Assembly (NCBI RefSeq): GCF_012489685.1
Contig: NC_080041.1
Location: 33,097,780-33,161,779, forward strand
Source: Lotus japonicus
Lineage: Eukaryota; Streptophyta; Magnoliopsida; Fabales; Fabaceae
Length of the DNA: 64,000 bases
Direction of reading: 5' to 3'
Position 1 is the stretch's first letter; each line of letters starts with the position of its first letter. The translations under genes and the position numbers were made by a program. Of this stretch, positions 47,971-60,196 are shown piece after piece. Below the pieces are notes generated by a model that saw only the letters and a list, made by a program, of their open reading frames with translations, was not told where the DNA came from and made no database searches.

Positions 47971-50900
47971 TTTTTTAAAAAAAAAAAACTGGATAATATA
48001 TTAAAAAAAATCAAGTTGCCATAGACGCTATTACATCTGCATGAATTAAAGACTCCAACTCCGGCGGCACCTCCTCAATCCAAACCGAGTTATGGAATTT
48101 TGAGGAGTTCTTAGCCAAGTGATCGGCTACAGAATTGCCGGTACGACGTACAAAAGACAAACTAAAGTTCAAAAACGATGAGACCAAGTCTCTACAATCA
48201 CTAATGACAGAAAATAAATAGGAATCACCACCCTTTGCCTTCATCCAAGTATCAAAAAGTTGTAAACAATCCGTTTCAAGACACACCGTTCGGAATCCAA
48301 GATCCTTGGCCAAAGAGAGCGACCAACGGAAAGCTAAAGCCTTTGCAATGATTGGTGATGTAGCATCGATAGGAAACGCCACGGCAGCGGCCATAACTTG
48401 AGCTAAATTGTTCCTCGCAATAAAACCAAGGCCTGTAGGAGCACTATGAACCCATGAAGCATCAAAATTAATTTTAATACATTCCTCACCAGGTCTGGTC
48501 CAAGAGTTCCGTGCTAGCAATCCATTCTCCACCGGTGGCCGCACCAAAGCGCCTTCCTCCGCTATCGAGAGCAAGCTGCTGAACTGTGCCATAATGCCTG
48601 TGAACTCCGGTACCTTCTGTTGATAAATCATGGCATTACGGAGATCCCAAATCACATACAGAAAGGTGACGCATAACCCCGTCAGATGGTCATCCTGCTG
48701 GTCGAAAATTTGCTGCAAAAAATATGCAGGGATGTCGCTCGACCGAAACCGCACGCCCATGGGTGAAGCAAACCACCATCTTGCAACGACCGGGCACAAG
48801 AGAACATGAACTATGGTTTCTGGATGCATACCACAGAATGGACATTCTTCCTCAACTTGCATCCCCCGAACACGGAGAGCACGTCTCACTGGGACAATCT
48901 TCTTCGCCACCCTCCAAGCTACTTCCCTACATCGAGGGAGAGAATCAACGACCCATAAAGTTTTCCAGAAACGAGCATGGGGTTGCTGTCCTGAAGATGA
49001 GGAAGCCTCCGTTCGAATGCGCCGCTGACGAATAAATCCATAGGCGGACTTTGTAGTGTAGCCACCATCACTAGTTAAAGGCCAAAAGAGAACATCACCA
49101 GCCGGCCGCATAGGGAGAGGGATTTGTAAAATCTCATGCGCCGTCGAAGGCTAAAAAACCAACTCAACCAGGTCCCTGTTCCTCGCTATAAACATTTGGG
49201 ACTCCGCTCGGAAGCCATTTGTCCCGCCACAAATCAATACTTCTCCCGTTACCTACCCTCCATCTAGCTCCTTCCTCAAAAATCCACTTAGTGCGGAAGA
49301 TGCTTGTCCATGCATAGCTTGGACGCCCATGCTTCTTTGCTGCAAAAATAGTGGATTGAGGAAAGTATCCAGATTTGAAAACTTTACCCAGCAGGGAGTC
49401 AGGTTGCTTTAAAATTCTCAACCAAGTTTTCCCAACCAAAGCCATATTGAAAGCTTTGAAATCACGAAACCCAATACCACCATCAAGTTTGGACCTATAA
49501 AGAGAGTCCCACTTGAGCCAATGAATACTCCGGCAGGATGCATCACCACTCCAATAAAATTTACTGATCATTCTCTCAATATCTGCACATAAACCATTAG
49601 GTAATAAAAAACAGGACATAATATAAGAAGGGATAGCTTGGGCAACCGCCTTTATTAGCACCTCCCTTCCTGCACGAGAAAGAGAGCGCTCCTTCCAACC
49701 CTTTAATTTTTTCCACACTCTTTCTTTGACAAATTGGAAAATTTGGGTTTTAGACTTACCAATAATGGTAGGAAAATTTGGGTTTTACACCCAATAGCGT
49801 TTTTAGCTCATTAAAACAGGGACTAAGCACATTTCGGCTACAGGATAACATAGATTTGTCAAAATTTATGACCTGACCAGACACCCGCTCGTAAGAAGCA
49901 AGCACGTTCAAAACCGTAGTAGCTTCCTCCGGCGTTGCTCGAGCAAAGACAATACTGTCATCTGCAAAAAGAAGATGTGAGATAACAGGGGTGGATGCAG
50001 GACGTGCTAATTTAATGCCATGCAAAGTAGAGTTCTCTATCTCTTTTTGAATTAAAGCCGAGAAAACTTCTCCGCAGAGTATAAATAAATATGGAGATAG
50101 GGGATCCCCCTGACGCAAACCTCTGCCTGGATCAAACGACATCTGAGGGCTACCATTTAACATCACCTGAAATTGAACTGACATCACACAGTCCATAATT
50201 AAATTTACCCGAGCTATAGGGAAGCCCATCTGCATAAGCACACTACAAAGGAATGGCCACTCGACCCTATCATAAGCTTTTGACATATCAAGCTTTAAAG
50301 CCATCATGCCATTTCGGCCAGACATCTTTTTCTTCATAAAATGGAAACACTCATATGCCACCAAAGCATTATCTGTGATTAGCCTACCAGGTACAAAAGC
50401 ACTCTGAGGGCCTAAGATAATATCCGGGAGGACCAACTTAAGTCTGTTTGCAATTGTTTTTGTAATAAATTTAAACAATACATAACATAAATTTATAGGC
50501 CTAAACTGTGTTGCATGAACATATTTTTTAATCTTTGGAATCAAAACAAGTAGGGTCTTATTTATAATACCTGGATGTAGTCTGCCTTGCAAAACCTCAA
50601 GACAAAAGCCAGAGACGTCATTACCAATGATATGCCAAAATTTCTGAAAAAAGAAGGCAGGAAGGCCATCAAGGCCAGGAGCTTTGGAAGGGTGCATATT
50701 GAAAATTACATCTTCCAATTCTTCTCTACTAAAAGGATCATTAATAATGGCCAAATGGGCCTCAGTAACACGGCTAGCTACAAGTGAAGTAGCGGTCTCA
50801 ATATCTGTCGGGTTGGATGAACTAAAAAGTTTATCAAAGTAGCCTATAAGAATCCTCGCTATATTTCTGTCATCCACCCACTTCCTTCCATCATCATCAA

Positions 50901-51890
50901 ATAACTCCTCAATCCTATTCCTCTTTCTTCTTTATGTAGCTTTCTGATGACAAAATTTTGTGTTACTATCCCCATGTTTGAGCCAAGAGGCCCTGGAGCG
51001 CTGGGACCACAAAATCTCCTCCTGTTTCAACAAAACCTCAAGCTCACTCTCAGTGCTCCTAATAGCCGCCACCACTTCCTCAGTTTGGGGGCTCCTCTGA
51101 AGAGTTTGTAGCTTCTCTTTCATATCTGAAACCTTCTTCGGGATAGCTCCATATTTTTCTCGTCCCCATCCTTGAAGAGCACACCCCACATTCGCAATTT
51201 TGCCATTAACATATAGCTGTCCATTTGACCATACCTCGACCACTATCTCTGCACACTCCTCACTATCTTGGAGCCACACCTCCTCAAATCGAAACATACG
51301 CTTCTGCTTCTTGAACATTTCCCGCTTGTGAGAGCCACAAGCTAACAAAATGGCGTTATGATCGGAGCTGAGCCGAGTCAAATGAAAAATTTCCACCACC
51401 GGCCATAAGGCCTTCCAACTTTCGCTTACCAAAACATAATCCAACCTCTCCTCAATAGACCTCGGTATGCTCCTCTTGTTTGACCAAGTGAAGCGATAAC
51501 CTGAATAACCTGCATCCTGTAAACCACAATCCAACAAAGTTTGATCAATAAACTGCAAATGTGCCACATTAACTGGATCACCACCCAACTTGTCAGAAGG
51601 GTCAACACATCATTAAAGTCCCCAATACAAACCCAAGGTTTATTATCAGGGGGTTTCAATCTCTGAATTAGTTCCCAGGTACGACGCTTGTTTTGCGCTT
51701 CCGGAAAGCCATACACCGCAAGAATTTGCATTGGACTATGTGACTGTGGATGCTCAGCCACACAAAGAATATGATTTAGAGAACCATGAGCTATTTGGAC
51801 ATTAGTATCATCGTTCCAAAGTAGGCAAACACCACCTGGGATCCACAAAATATGAATTGTGGTGGGACCCACAAAAATTCTTTTCAAAAA
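47971..51890 (-). mobile_element. L1-type LINE with partial endonuclease, RT and RNase H
   Basis: Reading leftward: endonuclease pieces 51887-51426 and 51588-50932 (WVCIGDFNDVL, RLDYVLVSESW, SSDHNAILL), RT 50877-49756 (KLDMSKAYDRVEW, GLRQGDPLSPYLF, active site FADDSIVF), thumb and connector 49718-49164, and zinc region plus RNase H 49111-48011 (CPFCGMHPETIVHVLLC, INFDASWVH, CLETDCLQL). It has frameshifts near 51590, 49750 and 49140 and a stop near 50930. The endonuclease N-terminus is missing, so it is 5'-truncated. The 3' end is A-rich with a very short UTR. Confidence 0.87.
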
Positions 51891-52633
51891 TTCTTCTTAA
51901 AAAAACTTTAATTATCTATTTTGTGGAGTATTTGTTATTTAACAAACATTCATTTTTTTCTCTCCTTTTCTTTTTCTTATTTTGAAAACAAAAGGATATA
52001 TGTATTATTGATTGGAAACTGGACATGAGGACAACCCCTCAATAAAGGCCAAACAAATTAACACCTAAACAACCACCCTAAAGGCCAAAACATAGAGATG
52101 TGCCTCATTAAAACCTTACTAGAAAAAATTCATTGGGAAAAACCCTAGTGAAGGAAAAAGAGTACACAAACTCTATATTGCCTAAAGAAACCCACCACCA
52201 ACAAACTTGTATCAACTTCAGGACACAAATTAAGCCTCCATATATTCTACACCCAATACATTACCCCACCACACCATGATAATCACTTGGCTTAACAATC
52301 TAAAAATCATGTCATGTTCTAGTTCTTTTCTTTCTTTTCATTTTCTTTTCTTGCACTTAACTTTTACATACCACTATCCCACCTTAACCTTTAAAGAGAA
52401 ATTGAATAAAAACCAGAGATATGTGAGAGGAACATGAGAAAAAATTAAATGGAAATTGAAATTAGATGAAAATGAAATATGAACAAACTTGGGTGTTAAC
52501 GCATGAAAGAAGTGGACTGATGACTATAAGTGGACTAGAAATTTTATAATTATTTATTTATTTATCTTAAATATTATTGGTTCATCTAAGATAATGAAGA
52601 TTTAACCCAAACTTTATCTATGATCATTTAAAC
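51891..52633. other. non-coding; contains a LINE-tail-like repeat
   Basis: About 51975-52165 contains CCTCATTAAAACCTTACTAG and AAGGAAAAAGAGTAC, shared with 54300-54380 and typical of plant LINE 3' tails read on the - strand. The remaining bases show nothing recognisable. Confidence 0.5.
52626..52633. repeat. 8-bp target duplication of hAT derivative, left copy
   Basis: ATTTAAAC here and ATTTTAAC at 53657-53664 match at seven of eight positions. Confidence 0.7.
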
Positions 52634-53656
52634 TAGGGTTGTCCACACTGGTCTGAACCGGACCCGAGCAAACCGACAGTTTTTTTAAAAAACGAGCCGG
52701 TTCGGTTCAGTCGCGGGTTTGGCCGATTTGCGTTTATGAGTTCGTTTGGGTTCAACCGGTCGGTTTCGATTTGGGCTCCAGTCCGACCGATTCGACCGAA
52801 CCAGGTCTTTAAAAGAAAAAAAAAAACGGCCACAACCCAAGCTTCTCCTTCAGCCCAGACTCCAGACCATATAAAAACTCTCCTTTCTTCACTTCATCCT
52901 AACCCTAGCCGCCACTCATTCCTATCTTCACTCTCTCTAAACCCTAGCCGACTACCACCATCTTCTCCTTTCTTCTCTTTCTCTCAACCCAGCGTCGTCG
53001 CCGCTTCCACTCAACCCTGGCTGCCACCCCACCACTGCCTCCATCCTCTAAACGTCGCGCCTCTTCCATCATCCTCCACTCTCACCATCGAGACAGATCC
53101 CACAACCAGTCACCACGACCATCTCACCACCGAAGGAAATATATATGTCGTGTTTCTCTCCTTTCCCCTCTACTATTTCAGCCCCAAATCTTGGCATGCC
53201 TTACTCCCAGCGGTGGCCTGGGTCTGGAAGAGAACGCATATGACGATGGGGACGACATTGACGGCTCAAATCAGGCTAAAGAAGAAGTGGTTCCAGTCAA
53301 CCCTCTGATCTCCTCTTCTACCTCTGCTAGGGTTTCGACCCAAAACCTTTTTATTATGTTGAAACTTGTTCATCTTTGTAATGGATTGAAAGGTTTAGTC
53401 ATCAATTGTTTGTTAGGGTTTATTTTTCTAGATTATTTGCTTGATCTCAGTCTTCATCTTCTTTTTTCTGCAATTTCTTTTTTGGCTTCTCAACCCGTTA
53501 TACTCGACCCGTTAACCGTGGCACGCACTAACCGAACCCGAGGAACCCGCAGCCTCAGTACGGTCGGAGGTGGGCTGGAGGTTTAGTGTTGTTCACCTGG
53601 TGGAAACCGACGCCGTCAGCCCGAAACCGACCAAAACCGGCTGATGGACACCCCTA
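52634..53656. mobile_element. 1-kb non-autonomous hAT-type element
   Basis: Starts TAGGGTTGTCCA and ends TGGACACCCCTA, imperfect inverted termini of the hAT type, with an 8-bp duplication. Subterminal CCGGTT/AACCGG motifs are frequent. The interior has a TATA-like CATATAAAAAC and a CT-rich leader-like run, but only short frames and no transposase domain. It looks like a deletion derivative that kept promoter and leader of an autonomous element; that origin is inference. Confidence 0.75.
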
Positions 53657-53664
53657 ATTTTAAC

Positions 53665-54137
53665 AACTCAACCATTACTTCACATAAAACTATGAACCAC
53701 CAACTACTACATGGTTCCAATTGGTTAGTTCAAGTGGTAAGAGATATGAATATAAGGATGGAGGAAGAGTTAAACATGAAGAGATCAGGGTTCAAACTCT
53801 AGTGAATGAAGTAATTATTATATAAAAAATAACATGGGTCCAAAGACTGAACCCCCTTTGATCACGAGTCCACCACGCCACACCTAGTCAATATTAAGCC
53901 AGAAACTTTCAATAACATTTACAAAGTGGCAAAAAAGTAAATACTCTATGAGCATTTTTATTAATTCACACTTAACTTTCTAGTACTTCTATTTTTACTT
54001 AAACTTTATTTTTATTTCTTTCATTTTTTTCTATCACGTCATGCTTCATATTCTTCATTTCTATATTTCTTTTACCATCTCTTACTTAGTATGAGTGTGT
54101 TTAGAATATAAATATAGATATTTACTGTAATACTATT
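53665..54137. other. non-coding, nothing recognised
   Basis: AT-rich sequence without a credible frame between the hAT derivative and a small LINE-tail insertion. Confidence 0.4.
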
Positions 54138-54398
54138 ATTGGACTTGTTTTTTTTTTATAAGCAATGAAAAATATATTGAAATGAAGTAAAAGGGGTACT
54201 TCAACCCAATACAAAGGAAAAAAGAAATACAACTAAGTGTAATAGCATTTACATAAACAGAAATCCAACTACTACCCAAGATAACCCAACATCTTCTTGG
54301 AAAAAGACTTTAGAAAAAAGACCTCATTAAAACCTTACTAGGAAAAACCCGTTTGGGAAAGTGAAGGAAAAAGAGTACCCCTTTATTCATTGGACTTG
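54138..54398 (-). mobile_element. short LINE-tail or SINE-like insertion with 10-bp duplication
   Basis: The insert 54148-54388 starts with a T-run and contains CCTCATTAAAACCTTACTAG. The flanks ATTGGACTTG at 54138-54147 and 54389-54398 are identical. The arrangement shows an RNA-copied insertion read on the - strand, about 240 bases long. Confidence 0.75.
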
Positions 54399-55317
54399 TA
54401 AAAAACATGAGCCAAAACCATGTACTTTTCTCTGTTTGTGGACGAAATTTCAGATTCGATTGGGTATCATTATGTTCGTGGTCTTTTAAAAAATTTGGAA
54501 AAGTTGACGAATTGTTTACGCTGATTTTTGGTAAACAAATATCCTCTTAGTTCGACTAAAGGAAGTTTAGATTCAGGGTCCTTTTGAGAAAACGCTTTGC
54601 CAAAGTGTTGTGTGTGAGCGAGTGCTTTTTCGACAACAACAAACAATCCAGGTGAAACTGGATTTCATTAAGCACGGATTAATTACAAAGAGGTCACATA
54701 CATCAAAATAACACAAAAGCTACAAGAAATGTGGATTTCGACAGGAAAATGCATAAAGAAACTGGAATTTAACAAGCTTAATGCAAGAAAACTAAAGTGT
54801 TGGTTCTGCAACATACTCCTCCACTATCACGTTTTGCTCCTTGAGTCTCATTGATGCGGACATTTAGAGCTTTTTGGTGAATTTTCAGAGTTTGAGTTGG
54901 GAACCCCTTTTCCTGCTGCTGCTTTTTCTATTTATAGTGCTGTTTCTTTCTCCACGTTCTTGGCGGTTTTTCTTCCATGCATGATGGCTTCGTGGGTTTG
55001 AATTTTGGCGCCTTACCCCACGTTTAGCCGGTGGCTTTGCGCACGTGACTTTGATTGGTTCGTTTGCGACGTGGGTAGCCTTGAGTCGTGGGTAACCACC
55101 GCTGTTTGTGGCATCGTGGGTATGCACACGTGCTGATAATTGCCCACTAGTAACTGTCTCCTTCGTCGCGTTTGCTGGTTTGTCGAGTTTTCCTTTACTC
55201 CCCTGACTTTGGGGGGAGTATTGCCTGATGGGCTTTGAGCTCCGTCACGGTTCTTCCTGTCGAGGAATCATCCTTCTACCACCGGTGTCGATAATTGTAG
55301 CATTAGAAATCTTGGCT
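54399..55317. other. unassigned stretch
   Basis: No gene recognised. From about 54640 base composition rises in GC, with TATTTATAG near 54930 and a G-run at 55210. It could be the leader of the LINE ORF1 fragment that follows or part of an LTR; neither is shown. Confidence 0.35.
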
Positions 55318-55460
55318 CAACACGAATGTTTTTGTTCAACGGGCGAGGAAACACGGTCGTAAGTTTCGGTTTGTGTTCGTTAGATTTGCCTCTAGGAAGG
55401 AGGCTTTGGAGCTATTCGTTATGTGGATGGGTATTGAATTGAAGGTGGTTTTTCGGTTGC
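55318..55460 (+). pseudogene. RRM-like fragment, possibly retroelement ORF1
   Basis: Translation gives RKHGRKFRFVFVRFASRKE followed by ALELF and MWMGIEL. The pattern G-R-K-F-x-F-V-x-F resembles the RNP1 motif of the RRM found in plant LINE ORF1-type proteins. Only about 45 codons remain. Confidence 0.45.
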
Positions 55461-55807
55461 TTCGGCTAGGCCTCCGCTGCAAACATATAATTCTTTCCTC
55501 AATATTCACTTTCTCTGCCAATTTCCCCCTCTCTTTCCAACTTTCACCTAACCAATTCCATTATAAATCTCCATGGTTTTATCCATTCAAAATCTTAATT
55601 AAAACCCTCATGATACATGTGAAATGAAAATGTACAATGATTACAAATGACTGAATAAAATACTCACAAACTCCACAAATGAAAACCATATAATGAAGCA
55701 TTTAGACATATATAATTGGCAGTCCTCTATCAAAGTAACAACACAATGCTTTCATAACTTCTTCAACTGAATCAGCCCCTACACAACATAATATTAATCC
55801 GTATCTC

Positions 55808-57718
55808 TCATTCCTGAATCACTTCCATTTGAAAAGGTCGTGTTGCGGAAGTGCTAGTAGGGGTGGAAGTAGTTGAATGAAATGGATTAGGAGGCACTGT
55901 TAGCTGGTCTTCCTCTCTGGTCTCCAGCATTTGTATGACTGCTTTTATGGATGGACGATTTGTCGGCTGCCACTGAATGCACCATAGTCCAACAATAGCA
56001 AGTTTCTTTGCAATTTTCACATCGCAATCCTCCTCAATATGGATATGAATATCTCCTTCCAATAACCTATGGATCCATTCTGGATACAGAACTTGGAAAG
56101 TTTCCGTAGATAAAGTGTCTATGTTCTTCCTCCCTCCTACCATTTCCAGCAACAACATCCCATAACTGTAAACATCAGACTTAAAAGACACATTTCCGAA
56201 GTTTCTGGAGAAAACTTCGGGTGCCATGTATCCCAATGTTCCCCTTGCAGCTGTCATGGACACCGCGCTAACATTCTTGGAACACAATTTTGCTAGACCA
56301 AAATCAGTAATTTTTGGAGTGAACTTGTCATCTAGCAAAACATTGTGAGGGTTGATGTCAAAGTGAAGGATTGGATGATGGCAACCATGATGGAGATACT
56401 CAATCCCTTTCGCTATACCGAGACCGATATGTTGCAGCTTTTCCCAGCCAAGGAAATGATCTTTATCATCAGGTGGGAATATGAAATTCTGTAAGGAACC
56501 ATTTGGAAACAAGTTGTAGATGAGAGCACGGTGAACTCCCTCTGCACAGAAGCCGAGCAAACACGCGACATTGATGTGGTGGATTTTGCCCATGATTTCC
56601 ACTTCACTGATGAACTCTTTCCCTTCTTCTTTCATTGAATTGTTGTTGAGCTTCTTCACCGCCACCGGAATTTCATTGGAGAGTTTTCCTTGGAATACTG
56701 TTCCATGAGCTCCATCCCCTAGCTTTTCCTTAAAACCATTGGTGATTCTTTTTATATCAGCATAGGAGAATCTCGCAGGCTTCTCTGCCCTGTAATCCTC
56801 TAAAAATTTCTCCACTCTTGCTTGATCCTCTTCCTTCTTTCTATAACAACGGTGGATCTTAAAGGCCACAATTAACACCAGACCCGAAGCAATTGAACCT
56901 AACATTGCAGATTAAGGGTTAAACCGTTAAATTGAATTGCCTGGGCAAAAGGAAAAAACAAGTGTGAAGTATGAATGAGTCTCACTCTCACCTGTAGCAG
57001 AGAAAATAAAAGATCTTGGAATCTGGATTGATTTGCCATTACAGTGAAAACAAATTTCGCCGTCTGTGCTGTTGTTCTTCCATCTGCATTTTTTTCCCAT
57101 TGCTTCGCACTTGGTACAATTTGGCTTGGACCACATCATTCTCAATAAATTAAACTGCAGGTAAACTGAGTTGACTGAAGCAGTGACATCAAACATCTTG
57201 GTACAGGATACAAGGTCCAATTTGAGGACACTGTCGAAATAACCAGAAGCGTAAATGGGGCAGGAGATCATATCTTGTGAAGAGCAGTTGAAGAAGGAGG
57301 TTTTTGTTTCTGAGGAGTGCATGTCCAATCGGTAAGGTTGGAAAGATGAATTGTTGAGTTTTAGAAACTTGCTGGGGAGGCAATTTTCAGGGTCAGAGAC
57401 ATCAATTTCCTGGATATCGTAGTCTATGTGCCTGACAAGGAATTGAATTGGTCCTGAAGAGGTAGGGAGTACAAAAGTTGTCTCAGAATTTTTACTACAG
57501 TATAGGCAAAACATGGGATCACTACAACTATGATCTTTCGTCCCCTTGATGAGTTGAAACGGGAATCTAATAAGCGGTTGGTCAGGGCCACAAGATGATT
57601 CTCCGCACTGGTCATATTCATGAGTGCTGCTGCTACTTCTGATAATAAGCACGAACACTAGGGTGATCACTATGGAAAGACCTCGAGACTCTGTCATCCA
57701 AGAAAGATATGATAACAC
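55808..57718 (-). CDS. LRK10-like receptor kinase, two exons, apparently intact
   Basis: Exon 1 is 56992-57718 and exon 2 is 55808-56898; a GT-AG intron of 93 bases joins them in phase 1, giving 605 residues. Order: signal peptide (Met8 at 57697 may be the real start), a cysteine-rich galacturonan-binding-type domain (CGESSCGPDQPLIRFPF), a WAK-associated C-rich part (CTKCEAMGKKC), a membrane segment at about 243-258, and a Ser/Thr kinase. Seen: loop GDGAHG, Lys324, HFD catalytic loop with Asp423, DFG at 441 and APE at 468. The loop reads HFDINPHN, so the usual Lys two after the Asp is Asn425, which may weaken catalysis. Plasma membrane receptor; ligand unknown. Family usually linked to defence or abscisic-acid signalling. 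Confidence 0.9.
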
Positions 57719-57781
57719 ATTTTCATCTTCAGCTAGTTAATTGAGAGATTAAGAGAGAAATTATGAGAAGATCAGAATTAA

Positions 57782-57793
57782 GAAATATAATAT
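57782..57793 (-). promoter_or_regulatory. TATA-like box of the intact receptor kinase
   Basis: ATTATATTTC on the - strand lies 65-75 bases before the start codon at 57718, a usual distance for a plant TATA box with a short leader. Weak, sequence-only call. Confidence 0.3.
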
Positions 57794-57799
57794 GTGATG

Positions 57800-58741
57800 T
57801 GATAGGAAAGAAGTGAGGGATAAAAAGAAAAACATGTAAAAATAAGATTGAAGTGAAAGTGAAGTATAATTATATCATTGTTGATCAACTATATTGTCAT
57901 AATACTATATTGAACTTGTCAAACCTTTTTTTTTCTTTCCATTCATAAAATATAAAATATGAGTTTGTGTAATGATCTATGGAAAAATTTGAGTTAAATC
58001 ACCATAGTTTAGTGGACTAATGATATTTAGCATCAATTAATAAGAAATTTAATTTAATCTATTTTAAATAACATTCATCCACAAAAATTAGAGTGATTTA
58101 ACCTAAATTTTTCTGAACTTGACTAGACTTTGTTGAACTTGTCAAACTTTTTTTTCTTTCCATAAATTTATGTTCCTCCCACGAGATAAGGAGGCTTTGT
58201 CTGTGTTTGTTAGATAATTAAACTTGCATCATCATTCTCCTAAAATTTCCTAGAAGATGTTGGAGTCTCTTTAAATAACTATCTATTATAGTCGTAACGG
58301 TTAAGTCATTGAATTGTCAAAATCATAGGAACTCGACTTTTGACAAATATATGCACCGTATAAGTAGGGATCATGTTAAAAAAAATCATGTAATTGAACA
58401 ACGAGTAAGTGAGTAGGAAGCATGTTAAAAAAAAAAGTGAGTAGGAAGCACAAGTTTGTGAGAAAAATTAGAGAGGCTAACGAGCTCTTGTGAGGTGTTG
58501 TGGGTAGTGTTTTGAGTGTGTAAATTGTGTACCAACAAAAGACAAAGTGTTTGAGTGTATCATTATATTTCCCATATAAATACTTTTAGTGTTATTTTAC
58601 TTCTCATAGCATCTCTTTCAATAAAGACAATTTATTTTAACTGCCAACGGTGTTGAAGGGGAACCAACATAGCGGGTCATGTGTGGCACTTTGGTTCTAA
58701 TAATGTTATCCAAATCAAAATACTATATGAGAAAAAGTTTG
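57800..58741. other. upstream intergenic, no gene
   Basis: AT-rich. Two copies of TTGAACTTGTCAAAC followed by TTTTTTTTCTTTCCAT occur at about 57912 and 58133, suggesting a local duplication of some 220 bases or two copies of a repeat. Nothing coding. Confidence 0.45.
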
Positions 58742-58898
58742 ATGCACCGACGGTGTAAAGTTTTTTTACACCGTCAACCAATCAGATTTTAAGGATGTGC
58801 CACGTCAATTAATGAAATTAAATAAAATGAGAGATTTTCTCACATCCTTAAAATTTGATTGGTTGACGGTGTAAAAAATCTTTACACCGTCGGTGCAT
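58742..58898. mobile_element. 157-bp palindromic MITE
   Basis: ATGCACCGACGGTGTAAA at the left is repeated inverted at the right, and the arms continue through ACACCGTCAACCAATC and CACATCCTT. The arms cover most of its length. Superfamily and target duplication are unclear. Confidence 0.85.
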
Positions 58899-59212
58899 AG
58901 AAATTAAACTCATACTATATTGGACTTGTCATACTTTTTTTAATTAAATTTCATACCCAGTTAAAAATCACCACCACCTCATAAGAATATGAATAAAATG
59001 AAAATAATGAGAAAAATGAGAGATAATGATGTGATAGAAAAGAAAAGATAGATGGAAATAGAAATGAGTGAGAATTAATTGAAAAAAAAAATAAGACGTA
59101 AATTAATCAGAATTCTCATAAAACCGGCATGAATTGTACAAATTGGCCGATTTTATAGAAAACTGATGACTCGACTGTAGCTGGTAAGTTTTACACAAAA
59201 TTGGTGTTGTTG
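58899..59212. other. non-coding, nothing recognised
   Basis: AT-rich spacer with one copy of CATACTATATTGGACTTGTC near 58909. No gene. Confidence 0.4.
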
Positions 59213-59756
59213 GTTGAGCCGATCATCACCATCTTATAGTATTCAGATCCAGAAAAAATAAAGAAGACGCAAATCGGAGATAAAAAGTGAACTAGGCCTC
59301 TTGTTTGCTAAACCAGTTAATAAAATTTAACAACAAATACCAATCTAAAACATATATAACAATGACTATAGCAAATTTGGAGTTATGATTCTAGGGGTGT
59401 AAGCGATTAAGGTCCGATTTTCCAAATCCGATTGAACTGATTCAAACCGAATACATTATGGTGAGTTAGATTGAATAATTAGTTCGGTTCGAATTCAGTT
59501 GAGCCGATCGTCACCATCTAGTATTCAGATCAAGAAAAAATAGAGAAGATGCAAATCGGAGATAAAAAGTGAACTAGGCCTCTTGTTTGCCAAACCCGTT
59601 AATGAAATTTGACAACAAATACAAATCTAAAACATATATAACATTGACTATTGCAAATTTGGAGTTCTGATTCTAGGGGTGTAAGCGAGTAAGATCCGAT
59701 TTCCCAAATACACTATGGTGAATTGGATTGAATAATCATTAGTTCAGTTCAATTTT
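59213..59756. repeat. tandem duplication, 285-bp unit, two copies
   Basis: Units at 59213-59497 and 59498 to about 59756. Landmarks GTTGAGCCGATC, GTGAACTAGGCCTCTTG and TAGGGGTGTAAGCGA occur in both at about 285-base spacing, with roughly 90% identity. The second unit is slightly deleted near its end. Confidence 0.88.
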
Positions 59757-60196
59757 TTTTTACTACATCTAATCACCATCGATTCGCGCAGGTATCAAAT
59801 TTAGGGATTGAAGAACCGATCAATCCAAATCAACCCAATGAATTGAGATTTTTTCCACATTCAATCAAAACACTCTAACTCATTACATTGCATATTTATA
59901 TTTGTATTAGAGATGTTGGTTTTATTTGTATTATATGGATTATGTCATTGTTGAATGTTGTGTTCTTTGAAATTGTTGAATTTTTCCAATTTTTTCATAA
60001 TTTTTCACGTTTTTAGAATAATTTTCGTGCAAGGCACTTATTTTTTATTTCAAATCCAATCATCCGAACCGAACAAATCCGATGAATTTAGAAGTAAAAA
60101 TCAGGAAATCCGGACCAACCCAAACTGAATATGTTTGATTGATTCGGACATTTAAACACTCTAAATATAAACGAATCCGGTCTAATTACACCCCTA
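59674..60196. mobile_element. hAT-like element with duplicated left end
   Basis: TAGGGGTGTAA at 59674 and TTACACCCCTA ending at 60196 are inverted. The same left terminus also occurs at 59392 because of the tandem duplication, so the element could run from either. No ORF. No 8-bp duplication was found, probably because the left flank was rearranged. Confidence 0.55.

Noticed and set aside
52736..53308. 190-codon Pro/Ser-rich frame
   Set aside because: Inside the hAT derivative and made of CT-rich leader-like sequence; composition explains the open frame.
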